DNA from: Runella sp. MFBS21 | GTDB lineage: Bacteria; Bacteroidota; Bacteroidia; Cytophagales; Spirosomataceae | Direction of reading: 5' to 3' | NCBI RefSeq assembly: GCF_029433105.1 | Contig: NZ_JARNTW010000008.1 | Location: forward strand, 62,001-126,000 | DNA length: 64,000 nt | In this document: one piece after another, positions 15,826 through 25,190 of the stretch | Layout of the letters: every line of letters begins with the position of its first letter | Position numbering within the stretch: the stretch's first letter is position 1 | Notes under the pieces: model-generated | Database searches by the model: none | What the model was told of the DNA's origin: nothing | Seen by the model: the letters and a program-made list of their open reading frames with translations, nothing else | Program-made: the position numbers and the translations under genes

Positions 15826-15970
15826 CAAAGCGCTTAGGCAGCATTATAAAATTGACACATGCACCCTCTTTATCAAAACATCTGTCTTTAGGGTAGATAG
15901 TTCTTGAAATTTCCTTCTGAGTAAGTATTATTTTATGGGCTAAGTAATCTTAAGCCATCGGCTAATTCTT

Positions 15971-17623
15971 ATGAAAAATTTACTCCTCACCTTTCTTTTT
16001 TTATGCGTTACATTTCTGACAAAAGGTCAAAATCAAAGTTCGCTTGAAGACATAGTCATCACTTCCGAAAACAAAAAAACGCAGGTTTCTATTCAGGGAA
16101 ATGGGGAGTTACATCTCAATGTATCTCCCAAAAATGTTGCTAAATACAAAGCTGCGGGCAAAGTAAGTTATAAAGATTTTGGGGCTAAAGGCGATGGCAA
16201 AACCGATGATATAGACGCCATAGCCGCCACTCATGCCTTTGCCAATGTGCACGGTCTTTCGGTAAAAGCCAATGAGGGAGCCACTTATTACATCAGTGGC
16301 AAAGAACGTACCGCCGTCATTCGTACTGAGACGGATTTTGGCACAGCGGCGTTTATCATTGACGACACCGAAGTACAGAATCGCAATGCCTCTGTTTTTA
16401 TGGTAAGTTCGGCACTCAAACCTTTCAAATTAGAATCCATCACTTCCCTCAAAAGAAATCAGCCTAAGTTAGAGGTGTCCTTGCCTAGTACTTGCTTGAT
16501 TACGGTCACCAATGCCAACGTAAAACAATACATCCGATTTGGGCTTAACCAAAACAATGGCTCTTCGCAAACGGATATTTTTGCGGTCGACAAAAACGGA
16601 AACGTAGACATGAAAGCCCCAATTATCTGGAACTTTGACCAAATCACCGAAATCACCGCCTTACCTATCGACGAAACGCCGCTAAAAATCACAGGTGGGC
16701 GTTTTACTACCATCGCCAACAAGGCCGAATCAAAATATACCTACTATAGTCGAAACATCGCCATCAGACGCTCTAATGTACTTTTGGAAGGTCTTGAGCA
16801 CCGTATCAAAGGAGAAGAAGACCACGGTGCACCTTATGGAGGCTTTATCAACATCGGCGACTGTGCCTATGTCACTGTAAAGAATACCCTTCTCACGGGC
16901 CACAAAACTTACAGCACCATTGGCGCTGCTGGCAAACCCGTCTCTATGGGTACTTATGATTTGTCGGTCAATCGGGCAGTGAATGTCTCTTTTGTGAATT
17001 GTACCCAAACCAACGACATCAACGACAATACTTATTGGGGTATTTTGGGTTCTAATTTTTGCAAAAATCTCCTTTACGATCAGTGTATTCTTTCTCGATT
17101 TGATGCCCACCAAGGCGTAGCCAATGCCACGATTCGCAATTCGACCCTCGGCCACATGGGAATCAACGCCATCGGTAGCGGAACCTTCCTCGTCGAAAAT
17201 TCGACTATTCGTGGCCGCAGCATCGTCAATCTTCGTTCGGATTACGGAAGCACGTGGCAGGGCGAACTTGTGATTCGGAATTGTGTATTTGTGCCAGCAG
17301 GCGGCAAACCCATCAGCGCCGATTTGATAAGCGGGTCTTATTCAGGGCAACATGATTTTGGCTACATCTGCTACATGCCCGAAAAAATCACCATAGAAAA
17401 CCTACGTATCGACGACTCTCAGCATCCAGAAAACTATCACGGGCCTGCGATTTTTGCCAACTTCAATCCTCAAATGAAGGATAGCTCCTACCAAGAAAAA
17501 TTCCCCTACGTCAAAACCAAAGAAGTAGTGCTCAAAAATGCAACCACTGCCAGCGGTAAACCCCTTAGAATCAGCGATAACCCTTTTATGTTTCGGGAGG
17601 TAAAAATTACGAAAGATAAATGA
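15971..17623 (+). CDS. Secreted right-handed beta-helix protein, pectate-lyase-superfamily type
   Basis: A 550-residue protein with signal peptide (MKNLLLTFLFLCVTFLTKGQ). From about residue 65 it shows VSYKDFGAKGDGKTDDIDAI, the hallmark start of the Pectate_lyase_3 beta-helix fold. Later there are short repeated turns with Asn ladders (VLLEGLEHRIKGEEDHGAP, VENSTIRGRSIVNLR, ELVIRNCVF). This fold binds or cleaves polysaccharides, often pectins or rhamnogalacturonans. The next gene on the strand is a GH106-like rhamnosidase, which suggests the pair attacks a rhamnose-containing glycan. Catalytic residues cannot be assigned by eye. Confidence 0.8.
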   Translation: MKNLLLTFLFLCVTFLTKGQNQSSLEDIVITSENKKTQVSIQGNGELHLNVSPKNVAKYKAAGKVSYKDFGAKGDGKTDDIDAIAATHAFANVHGLSVKANEGATYYISGKERTAVIRTETDFGTAAFIIDDTEVQNRNASVFMVSSALKPFKLESITSLKRNQPKLEVSLPSTCLITVTNANVKQYIRFGLNQNNGSSQTDIFAVDKNGNVDMKAPIIWNFDQITEITALPIDETPLKITGGRFTTIANKAESKYTYYSRNIAIRRSNVLLEGLEHRIKGEEDHGAPYGGFINIGDCAYVTVKNTLLTGHKTYSTIGAAGKPVSMGTYDLSVNRAVNVSFVNCTQTNDINDNTYWGILGSNFCKNLLYDQCILSRFDAHQGVANATIRNSTLGHMGINAIGSGTFLVENSTIRGRSIVNLRSDYGSTWQGELVIRNCVFVPAGGKPISADLISGSYSGQHDFGYICYMPEKITIENLRIDDSQHPENYHGPAIFANFNPQMKDSSYQEKFPYVKTKEVVLKNATTASGKPLRISDNPFMFREVKITKDK

Positions 17624-17757
17624 ATTAACCTCACTTCTGGCCTACATTATTTTTTTAACAAAAATCTAAAACAACCATTTTTTTATCCCTATCGCATGTA
17701 AGTGCATGATTCCTTTTATCTTTTTATTGACAATTTTTGTGATAAACAGATAAAAAA

Positions 17758-20700
17758 ATGGACAAAACAAATACAAAAAAGTGGCTCTCAATAGGAGCGG
17801 GATTACTCCTTTTAACAGGAAATAGCTTTGCCCAAAACGTCCAATCAAAGGATTTTCAAACGCCCCCAAGCACTGCCAAACCCCGAGTATGGTGGCATTG
17901 GATGAATGGCAATATCACCAAAGAAGGTATCCAAAAAGACTTAGAATGGATGCAACGGGTAGGAATTGGCGGCTTCCAAAACTTTGATGCCAATTTGTTT
18001 ACGCCTGTCGTAGTGCCCAAAAAGCTGGTTTTTATGACCCCCGATTGGAAAGAGGCATTTAAGTTCACAACACAACTTGCCGACCAAAAAGGACTCGAAA
18101 TGGCCATTGCAGGTTCGCCCGGATGGAGCGTGACGGGTGGTCCTTGGGTAAAGCCCGAAGACGCCATGAAAAAGTACGTCTGGACCGAAACGCCTCTCGA
18201 AGGAGGAAAAATATTTGCCGGAAAACTGCCCCGCCCTTCTGATGTAACCGGAAAATTCCAAAATGTAGGTCTTGGAGCAGGCGGCTTGACGGGCGGGTTT
18301 GTGGGCGAAAGACCTCATTTTTACCAAGATGCGTTGGTCATAGCGTATCGTTTGCCTTCTGTCGAAAAGACATTGGTCGAACTAAATCCTAGTGTTAGTT
18401 CAAGCGGAGGCACTTTTACTTTAAAAGACCTCACAGACAATAACTTAGAAAAATCATCCATGCTACCGCCTACAGAAGTGGGCCACGAAATGTGGATTCA
18501 GTATACGTTCGAAACTTCCCAAACCTTCAAAGCATTTTCGGTGGCTGGTGCCAACGAAAGCCCCTTAAGTGAATTTCGCGGTAATCCCGAAAACAGAACT
18601 CTCAAAGTAAGCGATGATGGCGTGCATTTTCGCGAGCTTGCCAAGCTATCAGGTAGCACAGTACCGTACAATACTGTTGCTATAGTTCCCACCACCTCCA
18701 AATATTGGCGCCTCTGCTGGACTACTTTGGCTCCTACTCCAAATATGTTTGCTGCGATGGCAGGACGTCCCGCCGGAGAAGCAAAACCCGAGGGCGTCAA
18801 TGTAGCAGAGTTTGTATTGTATAGTGGTAGCCGTATTGATCAGTTAGAAGACAAGGCGGGGTTCACGCCTTGGAAAGAAGACGGAAAATTAGGAATAGAA
18901 AATAATACAGAAAAAACGGATGCCATTCAAGCCGAAGAAGTAGTGGATTTGACCTCCAACATGAGCGCCGACGGCACTCTAAACTGGACAGTTCCGGCGG
19001 GAAATTGGGTAGCGATACGACTAGGTTACTCACTTACGGGGCGACAAAATCACCCTGCTTCGCCCGAAGCGACGGGCTTAGAAGTAGACAAATTGGATAA
19101 AGGCGCCGTAAGACGCTACATCAATACTTATTTGGATATGTATAAAGATGCCACTGGTGGACTCATGGGTGCCAAAGGCCTGAATTATATGGTATTGGAT
19201 AGCTACGAAGCAGGTCATATGAATTGGACGAAAAGTTTTCCTGAAGAATTCCAGAAAAGACGTGGCTATGACCTCAAGCGTTGGATTCCAGTACTGACTG
19301 GAAGAATTGTGAAATCGCTGGAAGCGAGTGAGCATTTTTTGTGGGATTTTCGTAAAACCATTGGAGAGTTGATTGCCGAAAATCATTATGATGTGATTGG
19401 AGAAGAGCTTAAAAAACGCGGCATGAAGCGTTATACCGAGTCGCATGAAGGAGGCCGTATTTATTTAGCGGATGGGATGGACGTAAAACGGTATTCGGAC
19501 ATTCCTATGTCGGCGATGTGGACACCGGGCAGTTTGGCGGGCGGGACTGATGAAGAAGTACGGAGCGAAGCTGACATTCGAGAATCGGCATCGGTAGCCA
19601 ATATTTATGGCAAACCCATTGTAGCCGCCGAGTCTATGACCTCCGTAGGAAGACCTTTTCAAGAATATCCCGAACGGCTCAAACGTACCGCTGACTTAGA
19701 AATGGCATCAGGTTTGAATCGTTTTGTGATTCACACTTCTGTACACCAGCCACTAGATGATAAAAAACCGGGTTTTTCATTGGGACCCTTTGGGCAGTAT
19801 TTTACCCGTCAAGAAACTTGGGCAGAAGCAGGCGGAAAAGCATGGATGACTTACTTGGGACGTAGTTGTTATTTGTTGCAACAAGGCCGAAACGTCGCTG
19901 ATATATTGTACTTATACGGGGAAAACAACAACATTACGTGGATTTGCCGCGAAAAACTTCCAGCGATTCCCGCAGGCTATGAATTTGATTTTGTGAACTC
20001 TTCCGCCCTTTTAAACGCCATTCAAGTAAAAAACGGGAAGTTGGTAGCGCAAAGCGGCAACTCGTATAGTGTACTCGTGTTAGATGAATCAACGAAGTTT
20101 ATGACATTGCCTGTTTTGAAAAAACTACGTGACCTAGTCAAAGCAGGGGCAAAAGTAATAGGAGCAAAACCTGTAAAATCACCTAGTCTGACAGACAATG
20201 CGACTGAATTTCAGTCAATTGCCAACGAAATTTGGGCACATCCCAACGCCGCTGTAGAGACGTTGCATGACGTGGAGACGTTGCATGCAACGTCTCTACC
20301 AACACCCAAACCCGACGTCATTATCAATAAAACAACCAACAGAATTTTATATCGCCACCGTCAAACAGCAACCCAAGATATTTATTGGTTAAACAACCGA
20401 AGTGCCGAGGCGACCGATGCTGAAATAAGTTTTCGAGTGGCGGGCAAAGTACCTGAGTTGTGGAATCCTGAAACGGGTAAAATCGAAAAGATTAGCTACC
20501 ACATCAAAGACGGCAGAACCATTGTATCGCTTCGACTTGAATCCTGGGGAGCAATGTTTATTGTATTTGGAAATGCTACCTCGCAGCGCTCATTTACCAA
20601 ACCAACCACCACCGAAACCACCATTGTGACGCTTTCAAATCCTTGGAAAGTAAAATTTAATGATAAAAATGTGGTTTTTGATAAGCTTAGTTCTTGGTCG

Positions 20701-21084
20701 GAAAATGCAAATACGGATGTAAAGTATTTCTCAGGAACAGCGACCTACGAAAATACATTCTCGATTGCCAAACCCTCCGCCAGTGCTTCCATTATTCTTG
20801 ATTTGGGCGATGTGAAGAATATTGCAGAGGTGATTGTCAATGGTAAAAACGTGGGAACCCTATGGAAAAAACCGTTTAAAGTGGACATTACTTCGGCGTT
20901 GAAAGCCGGAGAAAACGCTATACAAGTAAACGTGACCAATACGTGGGTCAACCGCTTGGTAGGAGATGCGCAACCTAATGTACAGCAAAAAACAACATTC
21001 ACTACCATGCCTTTTTACCGTAAAGACTCGCCCTTAGTTCCTTCGGGACTAATAGGAGAAGTAAAGGTGATAGAAAGCAAATAA
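17758..21084 (+). CDS. GH106-like alpha-L-rhamnosidase
   Basis: A 1108-residue secreted enzyme with signal peptide (WLSIGAGLLLLTGNSFAQ). The region KPRVWWHWMNGNITKEGIQ then DLEWMQRVGIGGFQNFD and GSPGWSVTGGPWVKPEDAMK is characteristic of GH106 family proteins, which release terminal alpha-L-rhamnose. A TIM-barrel-like centre (YMVLDSYEAGHMNWTKSFPE, ESHEGGRIYLADGMDVKRY) is followed by a C-terminal galactose-binding-like domain (NIAEVIVNGKNVGTLWKKPF). An exact palindromic DNA repeat inside the gene (20254-20299) adds the odd residues VETLHDVETLHATSL in a linker. Length is normal for the family. A terminator follows at 21110. Confidence 0.87.
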   Translation: MDKTNTKKWLSIGAGLLLLTGNSFAQNVQSKDFQTPPSTAKPRVWWHWMNGNITKEGIQKDLEWMQRVGIGGFQNFDANLFTPVVVPKKLVFMTPDWKEAFKFTTQLADQKGLEMAIAGSPGWSVTGGPWVKPEDAMKKYVWTETPLEGGKIFAGKLPRPSDVTGKFQNVGLGAGGLTGGFVGERPHFYQDALVIAYRLPSVEKTLVELNPSVSSSGGTFTLKDLTDNNLEKSSMLPPTEVGHEMWIQYTFETSQTFKAFSVAGANESPLSEFRGNPENRTLKVSDDGVHFRELAKLSGSTVPYNTVAIVPTTSKYWRLCWTTLAPTPNMFAAMAGRPAGEAKPEGVNVAEFVLYSGSRIDQLEDKAGFTPWKEDGKLGIENNTEKTDAIQAEEVVDLTSNMSADGTLNWTVPAGNWVAIRLGYSLTGRQNHPASPEATGLEVDKLDKGAVRRYINTYLDMYKDATGGLMGAKGLNYMVLDSYEAGHMNWTKSFPEEFQKRRGYDLKRWIPVLTGRIVKSLEASEHFLWDFRKTIGELIAENHYDVIGEELKKRGMKRYTESHEGGRIYLADGMDVKRYSDIPMSAMWTPGSLAGGTDEEVRSEADIRESASVANIYGKPIVAAESMTSVGRPFQEYPERLKRTADLEMASGLNRFVIHTSVHQPLDDKKPGFSLGPFGQYFTRQETWAEAGGKAWMTYLGRSCYLLQQGRNVADILYLYGENNNITWICREKLPAIPAGYEFDFVNSSALLNAIQVKNGKLVAQSGNSYSVLVLDESTKFMTLPVLKKLRDLVKAGAKVIGAKPVKSPSLTDNATEFQSIANEIWAHPNAAVETLHDVETLHATSLPTPKPDVIINKTTNRILYRHRQTATQDIYWLNNRSAEATDAEISFRVAGKVPELWNPETGKIEKISYHIKDGRTIVSLRLESWGAMFIVFGNATSQRSFTKPTTTETTIVTLSNPWKVKFNDKNVVFDKLSSWSENANTDVKYFSGTATYENTFSIAKPSASASIILDLGDVKNIAEVIVNGKNVGTLWKKPFKVDITSALKAGENAIQVNVTNTWVNRLVGDAQPNVQQKTTFTTMPFYRKDSPLVPSGLIGEVKVIESK
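20254..20299. repeat. Palindromic intergenic-type repeat inserted in a coding region
   Basis: The stretch holds GTAGAGACGTTGCATG (20254-20269), then a perfect 22-base palindrome centred on TGCA at 20275-20296, followed by TAC. The second part repeats the first. GTAGAGACGTTGCATGCAAC-type palindromes are, from memory, frequent between genes in several bacterial groups, and the repeat here is read in frame as part of the rhamnosidase without breaking it. Confidence 0.75.
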
Positions 21085-21109
21085 GCAATACACTGCTAGC
21101 ATAGTAAGA

Positions 21110-21129
21110 GGTGGGGAAACCCGCCTTTT
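21110..21129 (+). terminator. Rho-independent terminator after the rhamnosidase
   Basis: GGTGGG (21110-21115), the GNRA-type loop GAAA and CCCGCC (21120-21125) are followed by TTTT. The preceding AAGA extends the stem by pairing with the T run. It lies 26 bases after the stop codon, so the esterase gene at 21163 is probably started from its own promoter. Confidence 0.75.
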
Positions 21130-21162
21130 ATTGTATAAATCCTTAATCAAACCAACCTCTTT

Positions 21163-22062
21163 ATGAAAACCGTGCGATTATTATTTCTATTGTTTTTAGC
21201 CTTACAGTCATACGTTGCTTTTTGTCAAAAGCCCAATCCTATGATAAAGTTTTTTCCCGAAGGCACCACGCTCCACGGAAATATTCCTTACAACAACGAT
21301 ACTTTGTCCAAACACTTACTCGACATTTATTTGCCCCCCAATGCCAAAGAAAAAATGCCCTTGGTAGTATGGGTACACGGTGGAGGATGGTTGGTCAATG
21401 ACAAATACGCCGATATGAGCTACATGAAAAGCACAATCTCAGAAATGTTAAACAGTGGCTTTGCATTGGCGTCTATTGATTATCGTTTTGCTTCTCAAGC
21501 GGTGTTTCCTGCACTTATTCAAGACTGCAATCGCGCTCTTTCTTTTCTGTATGATAACGCCGAAAAGTATGGGTTCGATAAAAACCGCATCGCATTGATG
21601 GGCTTTTCGGCGGGAGGACATTTGGCTACCTTAATGGCCTTATCGAAAAATAATAAAATGGATGCTTTCTTCATGCCAAATACTTCCAAAGCCTTCACCT
21701 TCAAGGCAGTTGTGGATTTCTACGGCCCTTCTGATCTAGTTTCTCTCAATTCTAGTGAAGATGCCAAATCGCCAGAAGGTATTTTGATTGGAGCGGCTCC
21801 CATAGAACGCCCTGATTTAGCCAAAATAGCAAGCCCAGTCACTTATGTTGACAAAAATGACCCACCTTTTTTGATTATTCACGGCGAAAAAGACCAAAGT
21901 GTACCCAATCGCCAGTCGAAACTATTACATTCTTGGTTGCGTATATCGGGCGTTCAAAGTGAACTAATCATCGTCAAAGATGCACCTCATTTTGGTGTTA
22001 TGTTTGACGCCCCCGACATACGTGCCCAAATCTTGCGTTTTTTAAAAGAGAAACTAAAGTAA
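21163..22062 (+). CDS. Secreted alpha/beta hydrolase (esterase/lipase, BD-FAE-like)
   Basis: A 299-residue protein with signal peptide (MKTVRLLFLLFLALQSYVAFCQ). The oxyanion motif HGGGW, the nucleophile elbow GFSAGGH, the acid in IIHGEKDQSVP and the His in DAPHFGV give a complete Ser-Asp-His triad of the hormone-sensitive-lipase-like group that includes glycan deacetylases and feruloyl esterases. Next to a beta-helix protein and a rhamnosidase it may remove acyl groups from a pectin-like polymer; that is inferred from context. It converges with the T9SS cargo gene, 12 bases apart. Confidence 0.87.
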   Translation: MKTVRLLFLLFLALQSYVAFCQKPNPMIKFFPEGTTLHGNIPYNNDTLSKHLLDIYLPPNAKEKMPLVVWVHGGGWLVNDKYADMSYMKSTISEMLNSGFALASIDYRFASQAVFPALIQDCNRALSFLYDNAEKYGFDKNRIALMGFSAGGHLATLMALSKNNKMDAFFMPNTSKAFTFKAVVDFYGPSDLVSLNSSEDAKSPEGILIGAAPIERPDLAKIASPVTYVDKNDPPFLIIHGEKDQSVPNRQSKLLHSWLRISGVQSELIIVKDAPHFGVMFDAPDIRAQILRFLKEKLK

Positions 22063-22074
22063 GGCCCTCGCCCC

Positions 22075-24816
22075 TTAAGGAATGACTACCATACGCTTTA
22101 CTAGCGTTTTATCTTGCACTCTGACCTTTACCCAATAACTTCCGGCGGGAACTTGTGCTTGAATTTGCTTGTCTAGTCGCTGTAGAGGCAGTTCACGCCC
22201 TGCCATATCGTAGAGGTTGATTTCGGCGATTGTCCTGCTGTGGGGTGTTCTCACTTCAAAAAACCCTTGGGAAGGATTGGGATAAATCACTATCTCATCT
22301 GCCGTCAAAGGCTCCTCAGCAGAATTCAGCAAAATAGTCAGTTGAATTGGGTAAGATAGTTGACTACACCCATTTTGATAAACCCGTACCGTATAATTCC
22401 CGTTTTCGGAAGCTTCATAAATAGAAGCAGTAGCGCCGTCGATAGGTTTGTCATCTTTGTACCATTGATAAGTCGCTCCTTGTTTTGCAGGGACCAAAAG
22501 TTTAATTTTTTCGTGCAATTGCGGATCTGTACTTTTTTGGGGAACAATAATCACTTCCATTCGAGGTTGAACTATCACTTCTTTCGAAAGAGAAGACTTA
22601 TTACAAATTGCATCTTGAACCACGACTTGATAAGTACCCGGACCAGAGGTTTCAAAATCCGATGTATAGGTTGTAGAAATAGTTGCTCCATTACGTTTCC
22701 ATTCAAAACTCAATCTTCCCAATGAATCGCTTTGTGAGCTTAAGCGCACAGGGTCAGTTTCACACGAAATGTTTGTAGAAACATTCAATATACCCTCAGG
22801 GTTTTCGTGACACGGACGAGTGATGGTAAGAAGGTTCAATTGGTCATGGAGATAAAAAGAATACCGTGGATCGTTTACTGGAATTTCCTTAAATGATTTG
22901 TGTACAATGAGGCTATAAGTATCTTTTTTATCCGAAAACAAATGTTTGTAGGCACAGTAAATAAGGCCATCATCTTCATAAACGGGGAGAGCTATACGCC
23001 ACAGAACTTTATCTTCCTCCGCAAGTTTAACCAACGAATAAGCGGCCTTTTGTACTCCATCCAAAGCCCTATATTCCAAACCTACCAATCGACCGTCTTC
23101 ATCATACATGAAAGAATCTCCAAGACAATTGAGGGCTGTTTTACGAACAATATTCCCCTGTTTATCAAGACGATACAGGTAATCTTTAACCGCTAGGAGC
23201 AAATGTCCCTCATTGGTTTCAAACAAATTGTTGTCAAAATAACGATAACTAGAAGACTGGTAAGGCATCCATCGGCTAATATTATCTAGGTAGGCGTCGG
23301 TTTTGGAGGCATCCAAAAGGATATTGCCGTTATAATCCAACAGTGCTACGCGTCTATTGGCCTCATTCTGAACTGTATAACTCACCAAACGATTCCCGTT
23401 TGAAAAAGTTCGCATGATGTGGAGGGTGGTAGCCGAGTCGGACTTAGGAAACTTCCATTGAGTGTTAAAATCTTTTGTCATGATTTCCAGATATCCTCCA
23501 TTTATAAGCTCAAGCGTTTCGTCGGGCTGATAAGTAAGATTTTTAGAAATAAACTGAGCATTTTGAACCTGAAAAGTTCTCTCTTTTATCTTCTGACCTT
23601 GATTATTGTACCATCGTAAAGTTTTGGAGGTAATAGGGACGTAAGAATTAAAGCGTGGGTTGGTTTCGGTCATGAATCCGCCATCGGGTGTAGGCTGACC
23701 GTAAGTAAATGCAAACTCTTCTAAATAGGGCGTTTCCCAAAGTAATTGCCCATTTAAGTCATATTGGCTGTATTGGGCTTTTTCTTCGATAAAAGTGTAC
23801 TGATCTTCAAAATGCCCTTGGAAACGTCTAATAATGAATGTATTGTTGGAAGTTTTTTGAAAAGCGTCAAAAGGGGTCCACCAATATGTAATATGCTGCT
23901 CATAAGGGATTTCCCACATAGGTTGTCCATTAAAATTATATTTAGCTACTAAGGTATCGTTGACAATAACAACCCCGTCTTGGGCATGGTAAAAATCATA
24001 CGGTTCAGGAGCGTAATAGTCGACTTTATTGTTTCGGGCCGAGAAACTGCCTTCTCGTAGAAGTGTAGGCGCTTGAAAGCTATGGAGTAACTGACCACTT
24101 TTAGTAAACCGAAATACATGGGTACGTGGACCAACAAGCGAAATGAGATAAAAATCGTCATATTCTTTCATGCCGATATAATACCCTCCGCTAAAAGAAT
24201 ATCCACCCCCCAAAGAGTCAGATATGGCAAATTTAAAACGCCAAAGAGGGCGTAGTGATGCGTCTAGTTTAATGAGCGAATCACGGCTTGCAGTCAAAAT
24301 ACCTCCATCTGAGGTAGGCAGACTTTTGACAGAGTGTAGAGGTGCGTCATTGACTCGCCGTTGTAATCTAAAGTTTTTATCATAAAAGTAGAGATTGACA
24401 TTCCTAAAATTGTTGGCGAAAATACCCGCATTGGGTAGCATAAAGTAGTTGTTTTGCCACTCTTCTACTTTTCGCTTAAGAGGGCTCTCCAAATAAGAAT
24501 ACCCTTCCACTGCTGAAAAATGTTTTTGACCCGCTTCTCGTACTAAGAAATTTTTGGAAGGATAAGCCCCCTCATATTGCCAAAGAGAGATATAGTTGAT
24601 AAGCAGGCTATTGTTTTGACCTCGTTGTGATTGAAACCCTACAAAACCAAGTTCATTATAAGAGATATAGTTTCGTCTGAAAATAACGGTATCCGAAAGC
24701 GTTCGATAACTTAGCTGAGCCATTGACGACAAGGCAGAAGCTACCATTAAGACAGTGATAATAATCAACTTCCAAACGTTAGCAAACTTTGGATTTCTGT
24801 AAGAGATTTTATTCAT
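22075..24816 (-). CDS. Large secreted protein with Ig-like domains and a T9SS type A sorting domain
   Basis: A 913-residue protein. The signal peptide region is LIIITVLMVASALSSMAQ. Residues about 25-650 are repetitive beta-propeller-like blocks with recurring Tyr/Trp-x-Asn/Asp-x-x-Gly units (YYDKNFRLQRRVNDAPLH, YNFNGQPMWEIPYEQ, YDLNGQLLWETPYLE). Then come two Ig-like/PKD segments (GRLSFEWKRNGATISTTY, GATYQWYKDDKPIDGAT). The C-terminus IVIYPNPSQGFFEVRTP to KTLVKRMVVIP is the type A signal for type IX secretion, cleaved on export. Function unknown; probably surface-attached. It is divergent from the AraC gene across a 374-base gap that carries the AraC-type motif. Confidence 0.87.
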   Translation of the reverse strand: MNKISYRNPKFANVWKLIIITVLMVASALSSMAQLSYRTLSDTVIFRRNYISYNELGFVGFQSQRGQNNSLLINYISLWQYEGAYPSKNFLVREAGQKHFSAVEGYSYLESPLKRKVEEWQNNYFMLPNAGIFANNFRNVNLYFYDKNFRLQRRVNDAPLHSVKSLPTSDGGILTASRDSLIKLDASLRPLWRFKFAISDSLGGGYSFSGGYYIGMKEYDDFYLISLVGPRTHVFRFTKSGQLLHSFQAPTLLREGSFSARNNKVDYYAPEPYDFYHAQDGVVIVNDTLVAKYNFNGQPMWEIPYEQHITYWWTPFDAFQKTSNNTFIIRRFQGHFEDQYTFIEEKAQYSQYDLNGQLLWETPYLEEFAFTYGQPTPDGGFMTETNPRFNSYVPITSKTLRWYNNQGQKIKERTFQVQNAQFISKNLTYQPDETLELINGGYLEIMTKDFNTQWKFPKSDSATTLHIMRTFSNGNRLVSYTVQNEANRRVALLDYNGNILLDASKTDAYLDNISRWMPYQSSSYRYFDNNLFETNEGHLLLAVKDYLYRLDKQGNIVRKTALNCLGDSFMYDEDGRLVGLEYRALDGVQKAAYSLVKLAEEDKVLWRIALPVYEDDGLIYCAYKHLFSDKKDTYSLIVHKSFKEIPVNDPRYSFYLHDQLNLLTITRPCHENPEGILNVSTNISCETDPVRLSSQSDSLGRLSFEWKRNGATISTTYTSDFETSGPGTYQVVVQDAICNKSSLSKEVIVQPRMEVIIVPQKSTDPQLHEKIKLLVPAKQGATYQWYKDDKPIDGATASIYEASENGNYTVRVYQNGCSQLSYPIQLTILLNSAEEPLTADEIVIYPNPSQGFFEVRTPHSRTIAEINLYDMAGRELPLQRLDKQIQAQVPAGSYWVKVRVQDKTLVKRMVVIP

Positions 24817-25100
24817 GACAGCAATTTATGAAACACACATTCCCTATCTTGAGGTTCTGCTTTCATAGACGAAACGGTGTTTTCGATAGTTGTATCACTT
24901 TCAAAAATCATCATAAATTTAGTTGAAATATGCTGAGTATGAGTACTCCGAAATTTGCAAATTTACTTATTGAATAAATCTCTTTTTTGCTCGCCAACCA
25001 CAGATCCTCTCCCCTATTTTCAAACCCCTACTAGGCAGAGAAAAATCCTAGTGTTAGATTTCAAGCAGCGTCTGGCAACAGCCTAAACCAACTATTATTT

Positions 25101-25133
25101 CCTATTTTATTTGGATTTATGATACTATCTTTC
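25101..25133 (+). promoter_or_regulatory. AraC-locus motif, copy a (autoregulatory site)
   Basis: The core GATACTATCTTTC is at 25121-25133; the longer block from 25101 matches copy e (57928-57960) at 26 of 33 positions. It lies 58 bases before the AraC start and touches the expected -33 position for the -7 box at 25155. The same core is found before four blocks of minus-strand genes (33695, 37662, 46441, 57948). I infer that it is bound by the AraC protein encoded here. The remaining sequence of the 24817-25190 gap shows no gene. Confidence 0.65.
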
Positions 25134-25154
25134 GCAAAATAGACTTGTGATAAT

Positions 25155-25162
25155 TAGTTTTG
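25155..25162 (+). promoter_or_regulatory. -7 box of the AraC gene promoter
   Basis: TAGTTTTG fits the Bacteroidota -7 consensus TAnnTTTG and is 28 bases before the ATG at 25191. No clean TTTG is present 19-20 bases upstream; instead the TTCG end of motif copy a occupies that place, as expected for an activator-dependent or autoregulated promoter. Confidence 0.5.
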
Positions 25163-25190
25163 TATCTTTCATCAACAAATCACCAAACTA

